Made by a program: the position numbers and the translations under genes. A stretch of DNA of 9,191 nt. Origin: Betaproteobacteria bacterium (GTDB taxonomy: Bacteria; Pseudomonadota; Gammaproteobacteria; Burkholderiales; Usitatibacteraceae). This document shows, one piece after another, positions 1 to 5,820 of the stretch. Under the pieces are notes generated by a model. It had not been told where the DNA came from. It was given only the letters and a program-made list of their open reading frames with translations, and ran no database searches. Every line of letters begins with the position of its first letter. Positions within the stretch are counted from its first letter, which is position 1. The stretch covers positions 1 to 9,191 of the forward strand of contig JAAOZZ010000326.1 of assembly GCA_012274175.1 (NCBI GenBank). The letters run 5' to 3'.

Positions 1-41
1 ACGCATACTGGTATCGGGGAAGGCCGGGGGAGCAGGAATGA
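1..41 (+). CDS. 3' end of an unidentified upstream gene (partial)
   Basis: Reading from base 3, the frame gives AYWYRGRPGEQE and then a TGA at 39-41. That stop overlaps the ATG of the next gene in the arrangement ATGA (38-41), which is typical of translationally coupled genes in one operon. The tail is too short to identify. In many proteobacteria pgpA (phosphatidylglycerophosphatase A) precedes the pncC/cinA gene, so pgpA is a reasonable guess from context only. The frame may instead be open by chance. Confidence 0.35.
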   Translation, partial: AYWYRGRPGEQE

Positions 42-526
42 CCGGGGATGCCATCACGGGACTCGCGCGGCGGCTGGGCCGCGCCTGCGTGCGCCGCGGC
101 ATCCTGGTGGCCACCGCGGAGTCGTGCACCGGCGGCGGCGTGGCCGAAGCGATCACGCGCATCGCCGGCAGCTCCGCGTGGTTCGAGCGCGGATTCGTCA
201 CCTACGCCGACCGCGCGAAGGCAGAAATGCTCGGCGTGGCGCGCGCCACGCTTTTGGAGCACGGCGCCGTGAGCGAGGCGGTCGCGGGCGAGATGGCGTC
301 GGGGGCGCTCGCCCGCAGCGCGGCCCACGTGAGTGTCGCCGTCACGGGCATCGCCGGCCCGGGCGGAGGCACGGGCGCCAAACCGGTGGGCCTCGTATGG
401 TTCGCGTGGACCCATCGCGGCGGGAGCGTCCAGTGCCGGCGCTTCGTCTTCGCGGGCGATCGGGAGGCGGTCCGCCGCCAGTCGGTCGCCGTGGCGCTCC
501 AGGGGCTGATCGACCTCGCGGGCTAG
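38..526 (+). CDS. pncC: Nicotinamide-nucleotide amidohydrolase PncC (CinA C-terminal domain family)
   Basis: The 162-residue protein is a stand-alone CinA C-terminal domain, close to the length of E. coli PncC. This family deamidates nicotinamide mononucleotide to nicotinate mononucleotide, recycling the NMN released by NAD-dependent DNA ligase; it acts in the cytoplasm. The signature TAESCTGG is at residues 26-33. It is followed by the conserved GSSAWFERGFVTYADRAK segment (44-61), GAVSE (76-80) and the glycine-rich VTGIAGPGGG (102-111), which leads into KPVGLVWFAW. The N-terminal MoCF-like domain of full-length CinA is absent, as is usual in proteobacteria. The ATG at 38 has a purine-rich GGGGGAGCAGGA stretch just upstream and overlaps the preceding stop. 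pncC/cinA next to recA is a widely seen order; here lexA sits between them. The SOS promoter begins only 8 bases after the stop, so lexA is probably transcribed separately. Confidence 0.93.
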   Translation: MTGDAITGLARRLGRACVRRGILVATAESCTGGGVAEAITRIAGSSAWFERGFVTYADRAKAEMLGVARATLLEHGAVSEAVAGEMASGALARSAAHVSVAVTGIAGPGGGTGAKPVGLVWFAWTHRGGSVQCRRFVFAGDREAVRRQSVAVALQGLIDLAG

Positions 527-533
527 GATTGCC

Positions 534-562
534 TTGACAACAGAACAGTCGTTCGGTAGCTT
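534..562 (+). promoter_or_regulatory. Predicted sigma70 promoter of lexA
   Basis: A perfect TTGACA -35 hexamer (534-539) is followed after exactly 17 bases by TAGCTT (557-562), a three-of-six match to TATAAT that keeps the leading TA and the final T. Transcription would start near 569-570, about 28 bases before the lexA ATG. One predicted LexA box fills the spacer and the other covers the start site, so bound repressor would occlude RNA polymerase. The -35 is convincing; the -10 is weak and is chosen by spacing. Confidence 0.7.
543..554. promoter_or_regulatory. LexA operator 1 (GAAC-N4-GTTC SOS box)
   Basis: GAACAGTCGTTC is a perfect 4+4 palindrome of the GAAC-N4-GTTC type, the pattern of Bacillus and actinobacterial LexA (Cheo) boxes. 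It lies between the -35 and -10 of the lexA promoter. A second copy is centred 23 bp downstream. The flanks extend the symmetry: ACA before box 1 pairs with TGT after box 2. Binding by the downstream LexA is inferred from position and autoregulation logic. Confidence 0.8.
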
Positions 563-565
563 ACC

Positions 566-577
566 GAACAATCGTTC
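566..577. promoter_or_regulatory. LexA operator 2 (GAAC-N4-GTTC SOS box)
   Basis: GAACAATCGTTC differs from operator 1 only in two of the four spacer bases. It covers the predicted transcription start of lexA. The centre-to-centre distance to box 1 is 23 bp, a little over two helical turns, so two dimers would lie on roughly the same face. Boxes 1 and 2 together form a 41-bp dyad (540-580) centred on base 560, with 16 of 20 arm positions matching. Confidence 0.8.
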
Positions 578-597
578 TGTCATCTGCCGAGGCCGTC

Positions 598-1197
598 ATG
601 GCGTTGAATCCCCAGAAGCCCGCGCTCGATCCAGCGTACCTGGAGAAGCTCCAGGACTACTACGCGGAGCACAAGGTGATCCCGTCATACTCGGTGCTGG
701 CGACCCTTTGGGGCATCTCCGCCAAGTCCTGGGTCGCGGAGTGCGTGAAGCGCTTCGAGGAAGCGGGATACCTCGACTGGACGCCGGACCGGCAGCTGAA
801 GCCCGGAGCGCGATTCTTCGAGCGCCGGCTGGCGGATTCCACGGTGCAGGCGGGGCTGCCGAACCCGGCGATCTCCGAGGGCTACGACCTCGTCACGATC
901 GACGACTACCTCGTGCGCGTGCCCTCCAGGACCTCGCTCGTGCGGGTGAAGGGGGATTCGATGATCGACGCGGGAATCCACGAAGGCGACCTGCTGGTGG
1001 TCGAGCAGCAGCCCAACGCCAACGTGGGAGACATCGTCGTGGCGATCGTGGACAACGAGTTCACGGTGAAGTACCTGGACCGGGAGCGCGGCAATTTCGT
1101 GCTGAAGCCGGCCAACAAGGCCTATCCGGTCATCCGCCCCCGCGGGCGCCTCGAGATCTTCGGCGTCATGGCGGGCCTGGTGCGCCGGGTTCGGTAG
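598..1197 (+). CDS. lexA: LexA-family SOS repressor with non-canonical DNA-binding domain
   Basis: The 199-residue protein is a self-cleaving transcriptional repressor. It would hold SOS genes off until RecA filaments on single-stranded DNA trigger autoproteolysis. The C-terminal S24-type peptidase domain is complete. The Ala-Gly cleavage site is A85-G86 (in TVQAGLPNP). The catalytic serine is S121 in VKGDSM, and the general-base lysine is K158 in EFTVKYL. The N-terminal winged-helix region (about 12-62, with IPSYSVLATLWGISAKSW) reads differently from the E. coli-type LexA N-terminus (LTxRQxEVxxxI... PPTxxEIA). This fits the unusual operators upstream. The ATG at 598 has GAGG (589-592) five bases before it. 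lexA ends 70 bases before the first possible recA start. A UmuD-like or phage repressor is less likely, given the length, the self-operator and the recA neighbour. Autoregulation is strongly suggested by the twin boxes in its promoter. Confidence 0.92.
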   Translation: MALNPQKPALDPAYLEKLQDYYAEHKVIPSYSVLATLWGISAKSWVAECVKRFEEAGYLDWTPDRQLKPGARFFERRLADSTVQAGLPNPAISEGYDLVTIDDYLVRVPSRTSLVRVKGDSMIDAGIHEGDLLVVEQQPNANVGDIVVAIVDNEFTVKYLDRERGNFVLKPANKAYPVIRPRGRLEIFGVMAGLVRRVR

Positions 1198-1229
1198 CTC
1201 ACGTCATGAGCCTGGGATCGCATAGTCTC

Positions 1230-1241
1230 GAACGCATGTCC
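1230..1241. promoter_or_regulatory. Candidate LexA box upstream of recA (one mismatch)
   Basis: GAACGCATGTCC matches GAAC-N4-GTTC at seven of eight fixed positions. It lies 27 bases before the first recA ATG, where an SOS operator would be expected. Given that two perfect boxes precede lexA, this is a plausible weaker operator for recA, but a single 12-bp near match could arise by chance. Confidence 0.5.
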
Positions 1242-1257
1242 AACAATCAATCAATGG

Positions 1258-1263
1258 GATAAT
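1258..1263 (+). promoter_or_regulatory. Possible -10 element of recA promoter
   Basis: GATAAT matches five of six positions of TATAAT. No good -35 hexamer is found 16-18 bases upstream (CATGTC is the nearest window), but the candidate LexA box 1230-1241 overlaps that region. If used, transcription would start near base 1270. This would make translation from ATG 1268 impossible on that transcript and would favour the recA start at 1310. Confidence 0.35.
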
Positions 1264-1267
1264 TCCA

Positions 1268-2344
1268 ATGCTCAAGGTCATCTCCGGCAACGCCTCCGAA
1301 ACCCCGAAAATGGACGAGAACAAGGCCAAGGCCCTGCAGGCCGCCCTGTCCCAGATCGAGAAGCAGTTCGGCAAGGGCTCGATCATGAAGATGGGCGACG
1401 CGGAGGTCGAAAAGGGCATCCAGGTGGTTTCCACAGGCTCCCTCGGCCTCGACATGGCCCTCGGCGTGGGCGGCCTGCCCCGCGGGCGCGTGGTCGAGAT
1501 CTACGGCCCGGAATCGTCGGGCAAGACGACGCTCACGCTGCAGGTCATCGCCAACATCCAGAGGCTGGGCGGCACGGCGGCCTTCATCGACGCCGAGCAC
1601 GCGCTCGACCCCCAGTACGCCCAGCGCCTCGGCGTGGACACTTCCGAGCTGCTGCTATCCCAGCCCGACAACGGCGAGCAGGCCCTCGAGATCGCCGACA
1701 TGCTGGTGCGCTCGGCCTCGGTCGACTGCGTGGTGATCGACTCGGTCGCGGCCCTCACGCCCAAGGCGGAGATCGAAGGCGAGATGGGCGAGCCCCAGAT
1801 GGGCCTGCAGGCGCGCCTCATGAGCCAGGCGCTGCGCAAGCTCACCGCCAACATCAAGCGCTCCAACACGCTCGTCATCTTCATCAACCAGATCCGCATG
1901 AAGATCGGCGTGATGTTCGGCAATCCCGAGACCACCACCGGCGGCAACGCCCTCAAGTTCTATGCATCCGTGCGCATCGACATCCGCCGCATCGGCTCGA
2001 TCAAGAAGGGCGAGGAAGTGATCGGCAGCGAGACCCGCGTGAAGGTGGTCAAGAACAAGGTCGCGCCCCCGTTCAAGACCGCCGAGTTCGACATCCTCTA
2101 CAACGAGGGCATCTCGCGCGAAGGCGAGATCATCGAGCTGGGCGTGAACCACCGCATCGTGGAGAAGTCGGGCGCCTGGTACGCCTACAACGGCGAGAAG
2201 ATCGGCCAGGGCAAGGACAACACCCGCGAGTTCCTCAAGGACAATCCCGCGATCGCCCAGGAGATCGAGCAGAAGATCCGCGAGGCGGTGGGCATCGCCG
2301 GCGGCATGCCGCAAGCGAAGGAAGCGGCCGCGGAAGCCGACTGA
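1268..2344 (+). CDS. recA: Recombinase RecA
   Basis: RecA is the ATP-dependent strand-exchange protein that also acts as co-protease for LexA cleavage. Numbered from ATG 1268 (358 residues), Walker [10 protein letters not shown] is at 80-88, Walker B VVIDSV at 155-160, DNA-binding loop L1 around [13 protein letters not shown] (174-186), and loop L2 from [20 protein letters not shown] (207-226). The C-terminal domain is complete and ends in a short, only mildly acidic tail (KEAAAEAD), less acidic than in E. coli. The start is uncertain. Family alignment favours the internal ATG at 1310 ([20 protein letters not shown], 344 residues), which matches the usual RecA N-terminus. ATG 1268 adds 14 residues but has a weak GGGA ribosome site (1256-1259), while 1310 has none. 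recX follows after 31 bases, so the two are probably co-transcribed. SOS control is suggested by the near-consensus box at 1230-1241. Confidence 0.97.
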   Translation: MLKVISGNASETPKMDENKAKALQAALSQIEKQFGKGSIMKMGDAEVEKGIQVVSTGSLGLDMALGVGGLPRGRVVEIYGPESSGKTTLTLQVIANIQRLGGTAAFIDAEHALDPQYAQRLGVDTSELLLSQPDNGEQALEIADMLVRSASVDCVVIDSVAALTPKAEIEGEMGEPQMGLQARLMSQALRKLTANIKRSNTLVIFINQIRMKIGVMFGNPETTTGGNALKFYASVRIDIRRIGSIKKGEEVIGSETRVKVVKNKVAPPFKTAEFDILYNEGISREGEIIELGVNHRIVEKSGAWYAYNGEKIGQGKDNTREFLKDNPAIAQEIEQKIREAVGIAGGMPQAKEAAAEAD

Positions 2345-2375
2345 GGCCGTGCAAGCGTTTCTTCGTGGATGACCC

Positions 2376-2834
2376 ATGGCCCGGGCCGTGCCGATGGTCA
2401 AGACCGAGCCATCCCTGCGCGCCCGGGCCATGGGGTTGCTCGCGCGCCGGGAGCATTCGCGCGAGGAGCTGAAGCGCAAGCTCTCGGTGCATGCCGTCGA
2501 CGGCGACGATCTCGAGGCGCTGCTCGACGAGTTGGTGAAACGCGGTTGGCTCTCCGACGTGCGCTTCGCGGAGCAATCGATCCGCGCGAAGGCTCGGCGC
2601 TTCGGGCCCCTCAAGCTCGCGCAGCAGCTGCGAGGGCGCGGCGTGGACGAGGAAAGCATCGCGGCCGGCTTCCGGTCGGCGGCTGCGGACGGGGCCTCCA
2701 GCCTGGAGGCCGTGTGGCGCAGCCGCTTTCGCGCACCTCCCGCCGACGAGCGCGAGATGGCAAGGCATGCGCGCTTCCTGCAGGGGCGAGGATTCCCCCT
2801 CGACGAGATCCTGCGCTTCCTGCGGGGTATTTGA
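2376..2834 (+). CDS. recX: Regulatory protein RecX
   Basis: The 152-residue protein is a RecX-family modulator. These proteins bind in the groove of RecA filaments and inhibit their extension and ATPase activity. The sequence is almost wholly helical, as expected for three tandem three-helix repeats. The typical N-terminal pattern AMGLLARREHSREELKRKL is at residues 18-36. It is followed by LLDELVKRGWLSDVRFAEQSIR (49-70), a conserved signature, then RRFGPLKLAQQLRGRGV (74-90) and a final repeat ending in FLQGRGFPLDEILRFLRG. It lies 31 bases after recA with no obvious terminator between them, so it is likely made from the recA transcript. A weak GGA (2367-2369) precedes ATG 2376. A second ATG at 2394 would remove six residues without touching the domain. 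The end at 2834 is only four bases before a long inverted repeat. Confidence 0.93.
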   Translation: MARAVPMVKTEPSLRARAMGLLARREHSREELKRKLSVHAVDGDDLEALLDELVKRGWLSDVRFAEQSIRAKARRFGPLKLAQQLRGRGVDEESIAAGFRSAAADGASSLEAVWRSRFRAPPADEREMARHARFLQGRGFPLDEILRFLRGI

Positions 2835-2838
2835 TCGC

Positions 2839-2892
2839 TCGCTTCGAGGTGTCGGTCGAGGGCCGGGACGGGGGAGCGACACCTCGAAGCGA
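2839..2892. repeat. Perfect 16-bp inverted repeat (hairpin) after recX
   Basis: The arms TCGCTTCGAGGTGTCG (2839-2854) and CGACACCTCGAAGCGA (2877-2892) are exact reverse complements separated by a 22-base G-rich loop. As RNA this would be a very stable stem. It follows the recX stop by four bases, which suits a transcription end. However, there is no U tract after either arm (ACTCTTCG downstream), so it is not a textbook intrinsic terminator. A dispersed REP-like palindrome, an mRNA 3'-end stabiliser or a protein-binding site are alternatives. Confidence 0.75.
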
Positions 2893-2930
2893 ACTCTTCG
2901 TAGCGTAGGGAGTTGTGTGCGGGACCGTCT

Positions 2931-2960
2931 TTGAATGCGAAGGATCGGTCATGGTATGAG
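2931..2960 (+). promoter_or_regulatory. Candidate sigma70 promoter for the signalling operon
   Basis: TTGAAT (2931-2936) and TATGAG (2955-2960) are separated by 18 bases. Each matches four of six consensus positions. A start near 2967 would leave a leader of about 180 bases before the kinase ATG at 3149. The palindrome at 2968-2979 would sit at the start site, and one arm of a 9-bp inverted repeat (2947-2955) overlaps the start of the -10. This is a pattern match only. Confidence 0.35.
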
Positions 2961-3011
2961 GTTGATTGTCGAGATCGACCTTAACCCCTCGCGAAAGGGC
3001 GCACCATGACC
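2947..3011. repeat. 9-bp inverted repeat flanking the putative start site
   Basis: GGTCATGGT (2947-2955) and ACCATGACC (3003-3011) are exact reverse complements, 47 bases apart. The left arm ends at the first base of the candidate -10. The right arm contains the ATG of the possible small ORF at 3006. It could be a pair of operator half-sites or a long-range RNA stem that masks the ORF start if transcription began upstream. Chance occurrence cannot be excluded. Confidence 0.35.
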
Positions 3012-3158
3012 ATAAGGTGGCCTAAATCAGTGGCGCTGCGGTTGGAAGCGCACCGAGGGCCGCGGCGGATATGCGTCGATGAACGCGATCTAGGGGAATG
3101 CCTGAGTGGCCGGTTCCAATTGCCTGAAGGGCGGCTCCTGGCCTCGGAATGCGAGTAG
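3006..3158 (+). CDS. Possible 50-residue leader peptide or small protein
   Basis: An ATG at 3006 has a good ribosome binding site, AGGG at 2996-2999, with six bases of spacing. That is better than anything ahead of the following kinase. The frame runs 50 codons (beginning MTIRWPKSVALRLEAHRG) to a TAG at 3156-3158 and overlaps the kinase ATG at 3149 by ten bases, which would allow translational coupling. Against a real gene, its codons include ATA, AGG and CTA, and it is less GC3-rich than the neighbours. The pattern of an early Trp, basic residues and an ECL motif faintly recalls the small DUF982-type proteins, but I cannot confirm any family. It may be a leader ORF, a decayed gene or chance. 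Confidence 0.3.
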   Translation: MTIRWPKSVALRLEAHRGPRRICVDERDLGECLSGRFQLPEGRLLASECE

Positions 3159-5806
3159 CCTCGGACTTCTCACTCGAGCTACGTCTTTGCATGAACTCAG
3201 CGGTTTCCCGAATTGCTCCAGAGCGCGATCGATGGCGCGATCGCCCAATCGTATGGCACCTCGCCGTGCTTGCGCTGGGAGCTGCCACGCCCTTCGCCGC
3301 CCTGGCCGTATACCTCGCCATCGAGCTCATCGGCAACGAAATGGCCGAAGCCACGGCGAACGTGGAGGAGTTGACGCAGGCGACGGCGCTTCGAGCCGAG
3401 CGGTCGCTGGATCTCAACCGCGTGATGCTTGCGAAGCTGGCCATCCGCCCGGGCGTCAGCGCGCTCGATCCCGCGCAATGCGATCCGCTGCTTCGCGACT
3501 TGTTGGAGTTGAGCCCCGAGTACGCGAACATCATCACGCTTGACGTTTCGGGCCGGAGGATCTGCTCCGCGGCGTACGCCGTTCCCGCGGCAGCGCCGGC
3601 CCTCGATCCCCACAACTACCTCGACGAGGTGAAGGCGAGCAAGGCCTTCACCGTGGGACGGCCTATCCACGGCCTCCCGTCCGGCAAATGGATCCTCCAG
3701 GAAGCGCAGCCGGTCCTCGGCGGGGAGGGAAGCATCGTGGGGGTCGTCGCTTTCTCCATCGACCTCCTGAAGATGTCCCGCCTGCTCATGGAGGATCCAC
3801 AGGCGCGCGAGCCCGTCATGCTGGTCATCGATTCCCGCGGCATCGTCCTCGCGCACCATCCGGATGCCGCCGCCTGGCTGGGACGCGACTTGAGCAATGG
3901 GCCCATCACGCGCGTGGCGTTGGAGCGAAAATCGGGCTCGGCGCGCCAGAAGGGCATTCTCGGCGTCGAGCGCCTGTGGGCGTTCGCCCCCGTGCGCGGA
4001 ACCGATTGGACGGTGCTGACCGGCATGCCGGTCAGCGTGATCATGGCGCCGGTCTATCGCACCATAGCGTCGATCGCGGTCATGTCAATCGCCGGTATCG
4101 TGTTCGTCATCGCCCTATGCGTCGTGCTCGCGAGACCGATCTCGCGGCCCATCGCCGCCATCGCCGCGGCCGCACGCCGCATGAGCTCCGACGATTCCCA
4201 CGAGCACCTGGTCCCTTCGGGGCCCGGCGAGATCGCCGCGCTCGCCCAAGACCTCAATGGCATGCTCGATCGGCGAATGTCCAGCGACCGCGAGCTGCGC
4301 GAGCGCGAAAGCGAGCTCTCGCTGGTCACGGACCACTATCCCGGCCTGGTGGCGCACCTGGACAACGAGCTGCGCTACCTGTACGCGAGCTCCGGCTTCA
4401 GGAAGGTCGACGGGCGTGCGCCGCAGGAACTTCTGGGGAGGAAAGTCCGCGAGGTTCTCGGTGAGGAGATGTTTCAAAGGCTCGAGCCGCGATTCGCGAG
4501 GGCGCTGGGCGGCGAGCGTGTGACGTTCCAGGACGAATTGCGCACGGACGCCGAAGCGCCGCTCGCGTTCCTCGTGGCCATGGTTCCCGACTTCGATGCC
4601 GCCGGGAACGTGCAGGGGATCTTCGTGTTCGCGAACGACATCAGCAAGCAGGTCCAGGCCGAGGCCGAGCTGAATGCCGAGCGCGCCCGGCTCGAGGGCA
4701 TCGTGACCTCGGTCATGGACGCGATTGTCACCGTGGATTCCGGCCACCGCATCACGCTCTTCAACCCGTCCGCGGAAAATATGTTCGGCGTGCGGGCGGC
4801 CGACATGATCGGCCGCGATCTCGACCTCCTGATTCCCGATTCGATGCGCGCCGCGCATGCGGACCACGTTGAATCTTTCGGCAAGACCGGCGTGACCAGT
4901 CGCTCGAAGGGCGCCCTCGGCGTGGTCCATGGCAGGCGAGCCGGCGGGGAGGAGTTCCCGCTGGAGGCCTCGATCTCGAAGGTCGAGGTGGGCGGCGAGA
5001 AGTTCTACACGGCCATCCTGCGCGACATCACGGAGCGCAAGCGCGCCGAAGAGGCGGTTCGAGCCCTCAATGCGGATCTCGAGAGGCGTGTGGCCGAGCG
5101 CACCGCGGCGCTGGAGGCGGCAAACCGCGAGCTCGAGTCCTTCGACTATTCGATCTCCCACGACCTGCGCGCACCGCTCAACCGCATCCGCGGATTCAGC
5201 GAAGCCCTGCTCGACGACGCCACCGGCCACGTCAACCCGCAGACGCGTGATTTCCTGGGACGCATCCAGGCCTCGGCCGCGGCGATGGACCAACTAGTGA
5301 CCGGCCTCCTGTCGCTTTCCACGCTGTCGCGTGGCGAGCTCCATCGCTCGGACGTGGACTTGAGCGCCAAGGCGCTCGGCGTTCTCGAAGCCTTGCGGAT
5401 GGCGGAGCCCAGTCGCGAGGTGAAGACGGTTGTGGTGGACGGCCTTCGCGCCGACGCCGACCCGGGATTGATGCGGGCAGTGCTCGAGAACCTCCTCGGC
5501 AACGCATGGAAATTCACGTCGCGTCGCGAGGGTGCGCAAATCGAGTTCGGTTGCGATCACAACAATGGCGCCCCCCGATTTTTCGTGCGCGACAACGGCG
5601 CGGGATTCGATTCGGCCTTCGCCGGAAAGCTCTTCGAACCCTTTCATCGCCTGCACTCCCAAAGCGAATTCAAGGGAACGGGCATCGGACTGGCGACGGT
5701 GCGGCGCATTGTCCGCCGGCACGGCGGCCGGGTTTGGGCCGAGGGCGCCGTCGGACAGGGCACCACCGTCTTCTTCACCCTCTCCACCGGCGTCGCTGAA
5801 TCCTGA
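3149..5806 (+). CDS. Membrane sensor histidine kinase (Cache-like, HAMP, PAS-PAS, HisKA, HATPase)
   Basis: The 885-residue protein is an inner-membrane sensor kinase. Transmembrane helix 1 is at about 36-60 and helix 2 at 304-328. The roughly 240-residue periplasmic part between them looks like a double-Cache ligand sensor (for example VMLVIDSRGIVLAHHP and the closing GTDWTVLTGMPVS). A HAMP linker follows (about 328-380), then PAS 1 (387-500) and PAS 2 (512-630, with AIVTVDSGHRITLFNPSAENMFG). A coiled linker leads to the HisKA domain, with phospho-acceptor H671 in SISHDLRAPLNRIRGFSEAL. The HATPase has an N box NLLGNAWKFT (781-790), G1 DNGAGF (815-820), F box FEPFHRL and G2 GTGIGLAT (843-850). 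All catalytic elements are present. There is no receiver domain and no response regulator in the window. The start is uncertain, because neither ATG 3149 nor ATG 3191 (14 residues shorter) has a good ribosome site. The TonB receptor follows after 14 bases. Its ligand and partner are unknown. Confidence 0.9.
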   Translation: MRVASDFSLELRLCMNSAVSRIAPERDRWRDRPIVWHLAVLALGAATPFAALAVYLAIELIGNEMAEATANVEELTQATALRAERSLDLNRVMLAKLAIRPGVSALDPAQCDPLLRDLLELSPEYANIITLDVSGRRICSAAYAVPAAAPALDPHNYLDEVKASKAFTVGRPIHGLPSGKWILQEAQPVLGGEGSIVGVVAFSIDLLKMSRLLMEDPQAREPVMLVIDSRGIVLAHHPDAAAWLGRDLSNGPITRVALERKSGSARQKGILGVERLWAFAPVRGTDWTVLTGMPVSVIMAPVYRTIASIAVMSIAGIVFVIALCVVLARPISRPIAAIAAAARRMSSDDSHEHLVPSGPGEIAALAQDLNGMLDRRMSSDRELRERESELSLVTDHYPGLVAHLDNELRYLYASSGFRKVDGRAPQELLGRKVREVLGEEMFQRLEPRFARALGGERVTFQDELRTDAEAPLAFLVAMVPDFDAAGNVQGIFVFANDISKQVQAEAELNAERARLEGIVTSVMDAIVTVDSGHRITLFNPSAENMFGVRAADMIGRDLDLLIPDSMRAAHADHVESFGKTGVTSRSKGALGVVHGRRAGGEEFPLEASISKVEVGGEKFYTAILRDITERKRAEEAVRALNADLERRVAERTAALEAANRELESFDYSISHDLRAPLNRIRGFSEALLDDATGHVNPQTRDFLGRIQASAAAMDQLVTGLLSLSTLSRGELHRSDVDLSAKALGVLEALRMAEPSREVKTVVVDGLRADADPGLMRAVLENLLGNAWKFTSRREGAQIEFGCDHNNGAPRFFVRDNGAGFDSAFAGKLFEPFHRLHSQSEFKGTGIGLATVRRIVRRHGGRVWAEGAVGQGTTVFFTLSTGVAES

Positions 5807-5807
5807 C

Positions 5808-5812
5808 AGGAA
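5808..5812 (+). promoter_or_regulatory. Ribosome binding site of the TonB-dependent receptor gene
   Basis: AGGAA lies eight bases before ATG 5821 and directly after the kinase stop. It is the clearest Shine-Dalgarno in the window. It fixes the receptor start at 5821 over the internal ATGs at 5833 and 5845, and it supports co-transcription with the kinase. Confidence 0.7.
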
Positions 5813-5820
5813 ACCACCGA

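Larger units (their letters stand above)
2893..3148 (+). other. Spacer between the recA-recX block and the signalling operon
   Basis: No confident gene is seen here. The stretch is less GC-rich than its surroundings. It contains a candidate promoter (2931-2960), a small palindrome GTCGA-GA-TCGAC (2968-2979), a 9-bp inverted repeat with arms 2947-2955 and 3003-3011, a short stem CCCT/AGGG (2986-2999), and a possible 50-codon ORF starting at 3006. I looked for the known c-di-GMP riboswitch core and for a complete tRNA and found neither. Confidence 0.5.

Noticed and set aside
1197..1211. GCTCA/TGAGC inverted repeat after lexA as a terminator
   Set aside because: It has only five base pairs and no U tract, and is too weak to support a terminator call.
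1655..2659. Long reverse-strand open frame across recA and recX
   Set aside because: It is antisense to two clear genes, has low-complexity Arg/Ala/Asp-rich translation and is explained by high GC3.
2980..3060. Possible c-di-GMP riboswitch ahead of the signalling operon
   Set aside because: The conserved GEMM core (GCAAACC and the GAAA tetraloop receptor arrangement) is not present; only short stems are seen.
3094..3145. tRNA-like stretch (GCCTGAGTGGCC resembling a D-arm, GGTTCCAATT resembling a T-arm)
   Set aside because: No acceptor stem, no anticodon arm of correct geometry and no 3' CCA-like end; the two fragments are too close together.
3223..3243. Tandem GCGCGATCG copies 12 bases apart
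   Set aside because: They lie in the kinase frame and encode a repeated Arg-Asp-Arg pattern; in GC-rich DNA this is ordinary, and there are only two copies.
4115..5293. Long reverse-strand open frame inside the kinase gene
   Set aside because: It is antisense to a well-supported kinase and shows no recognisable domain.
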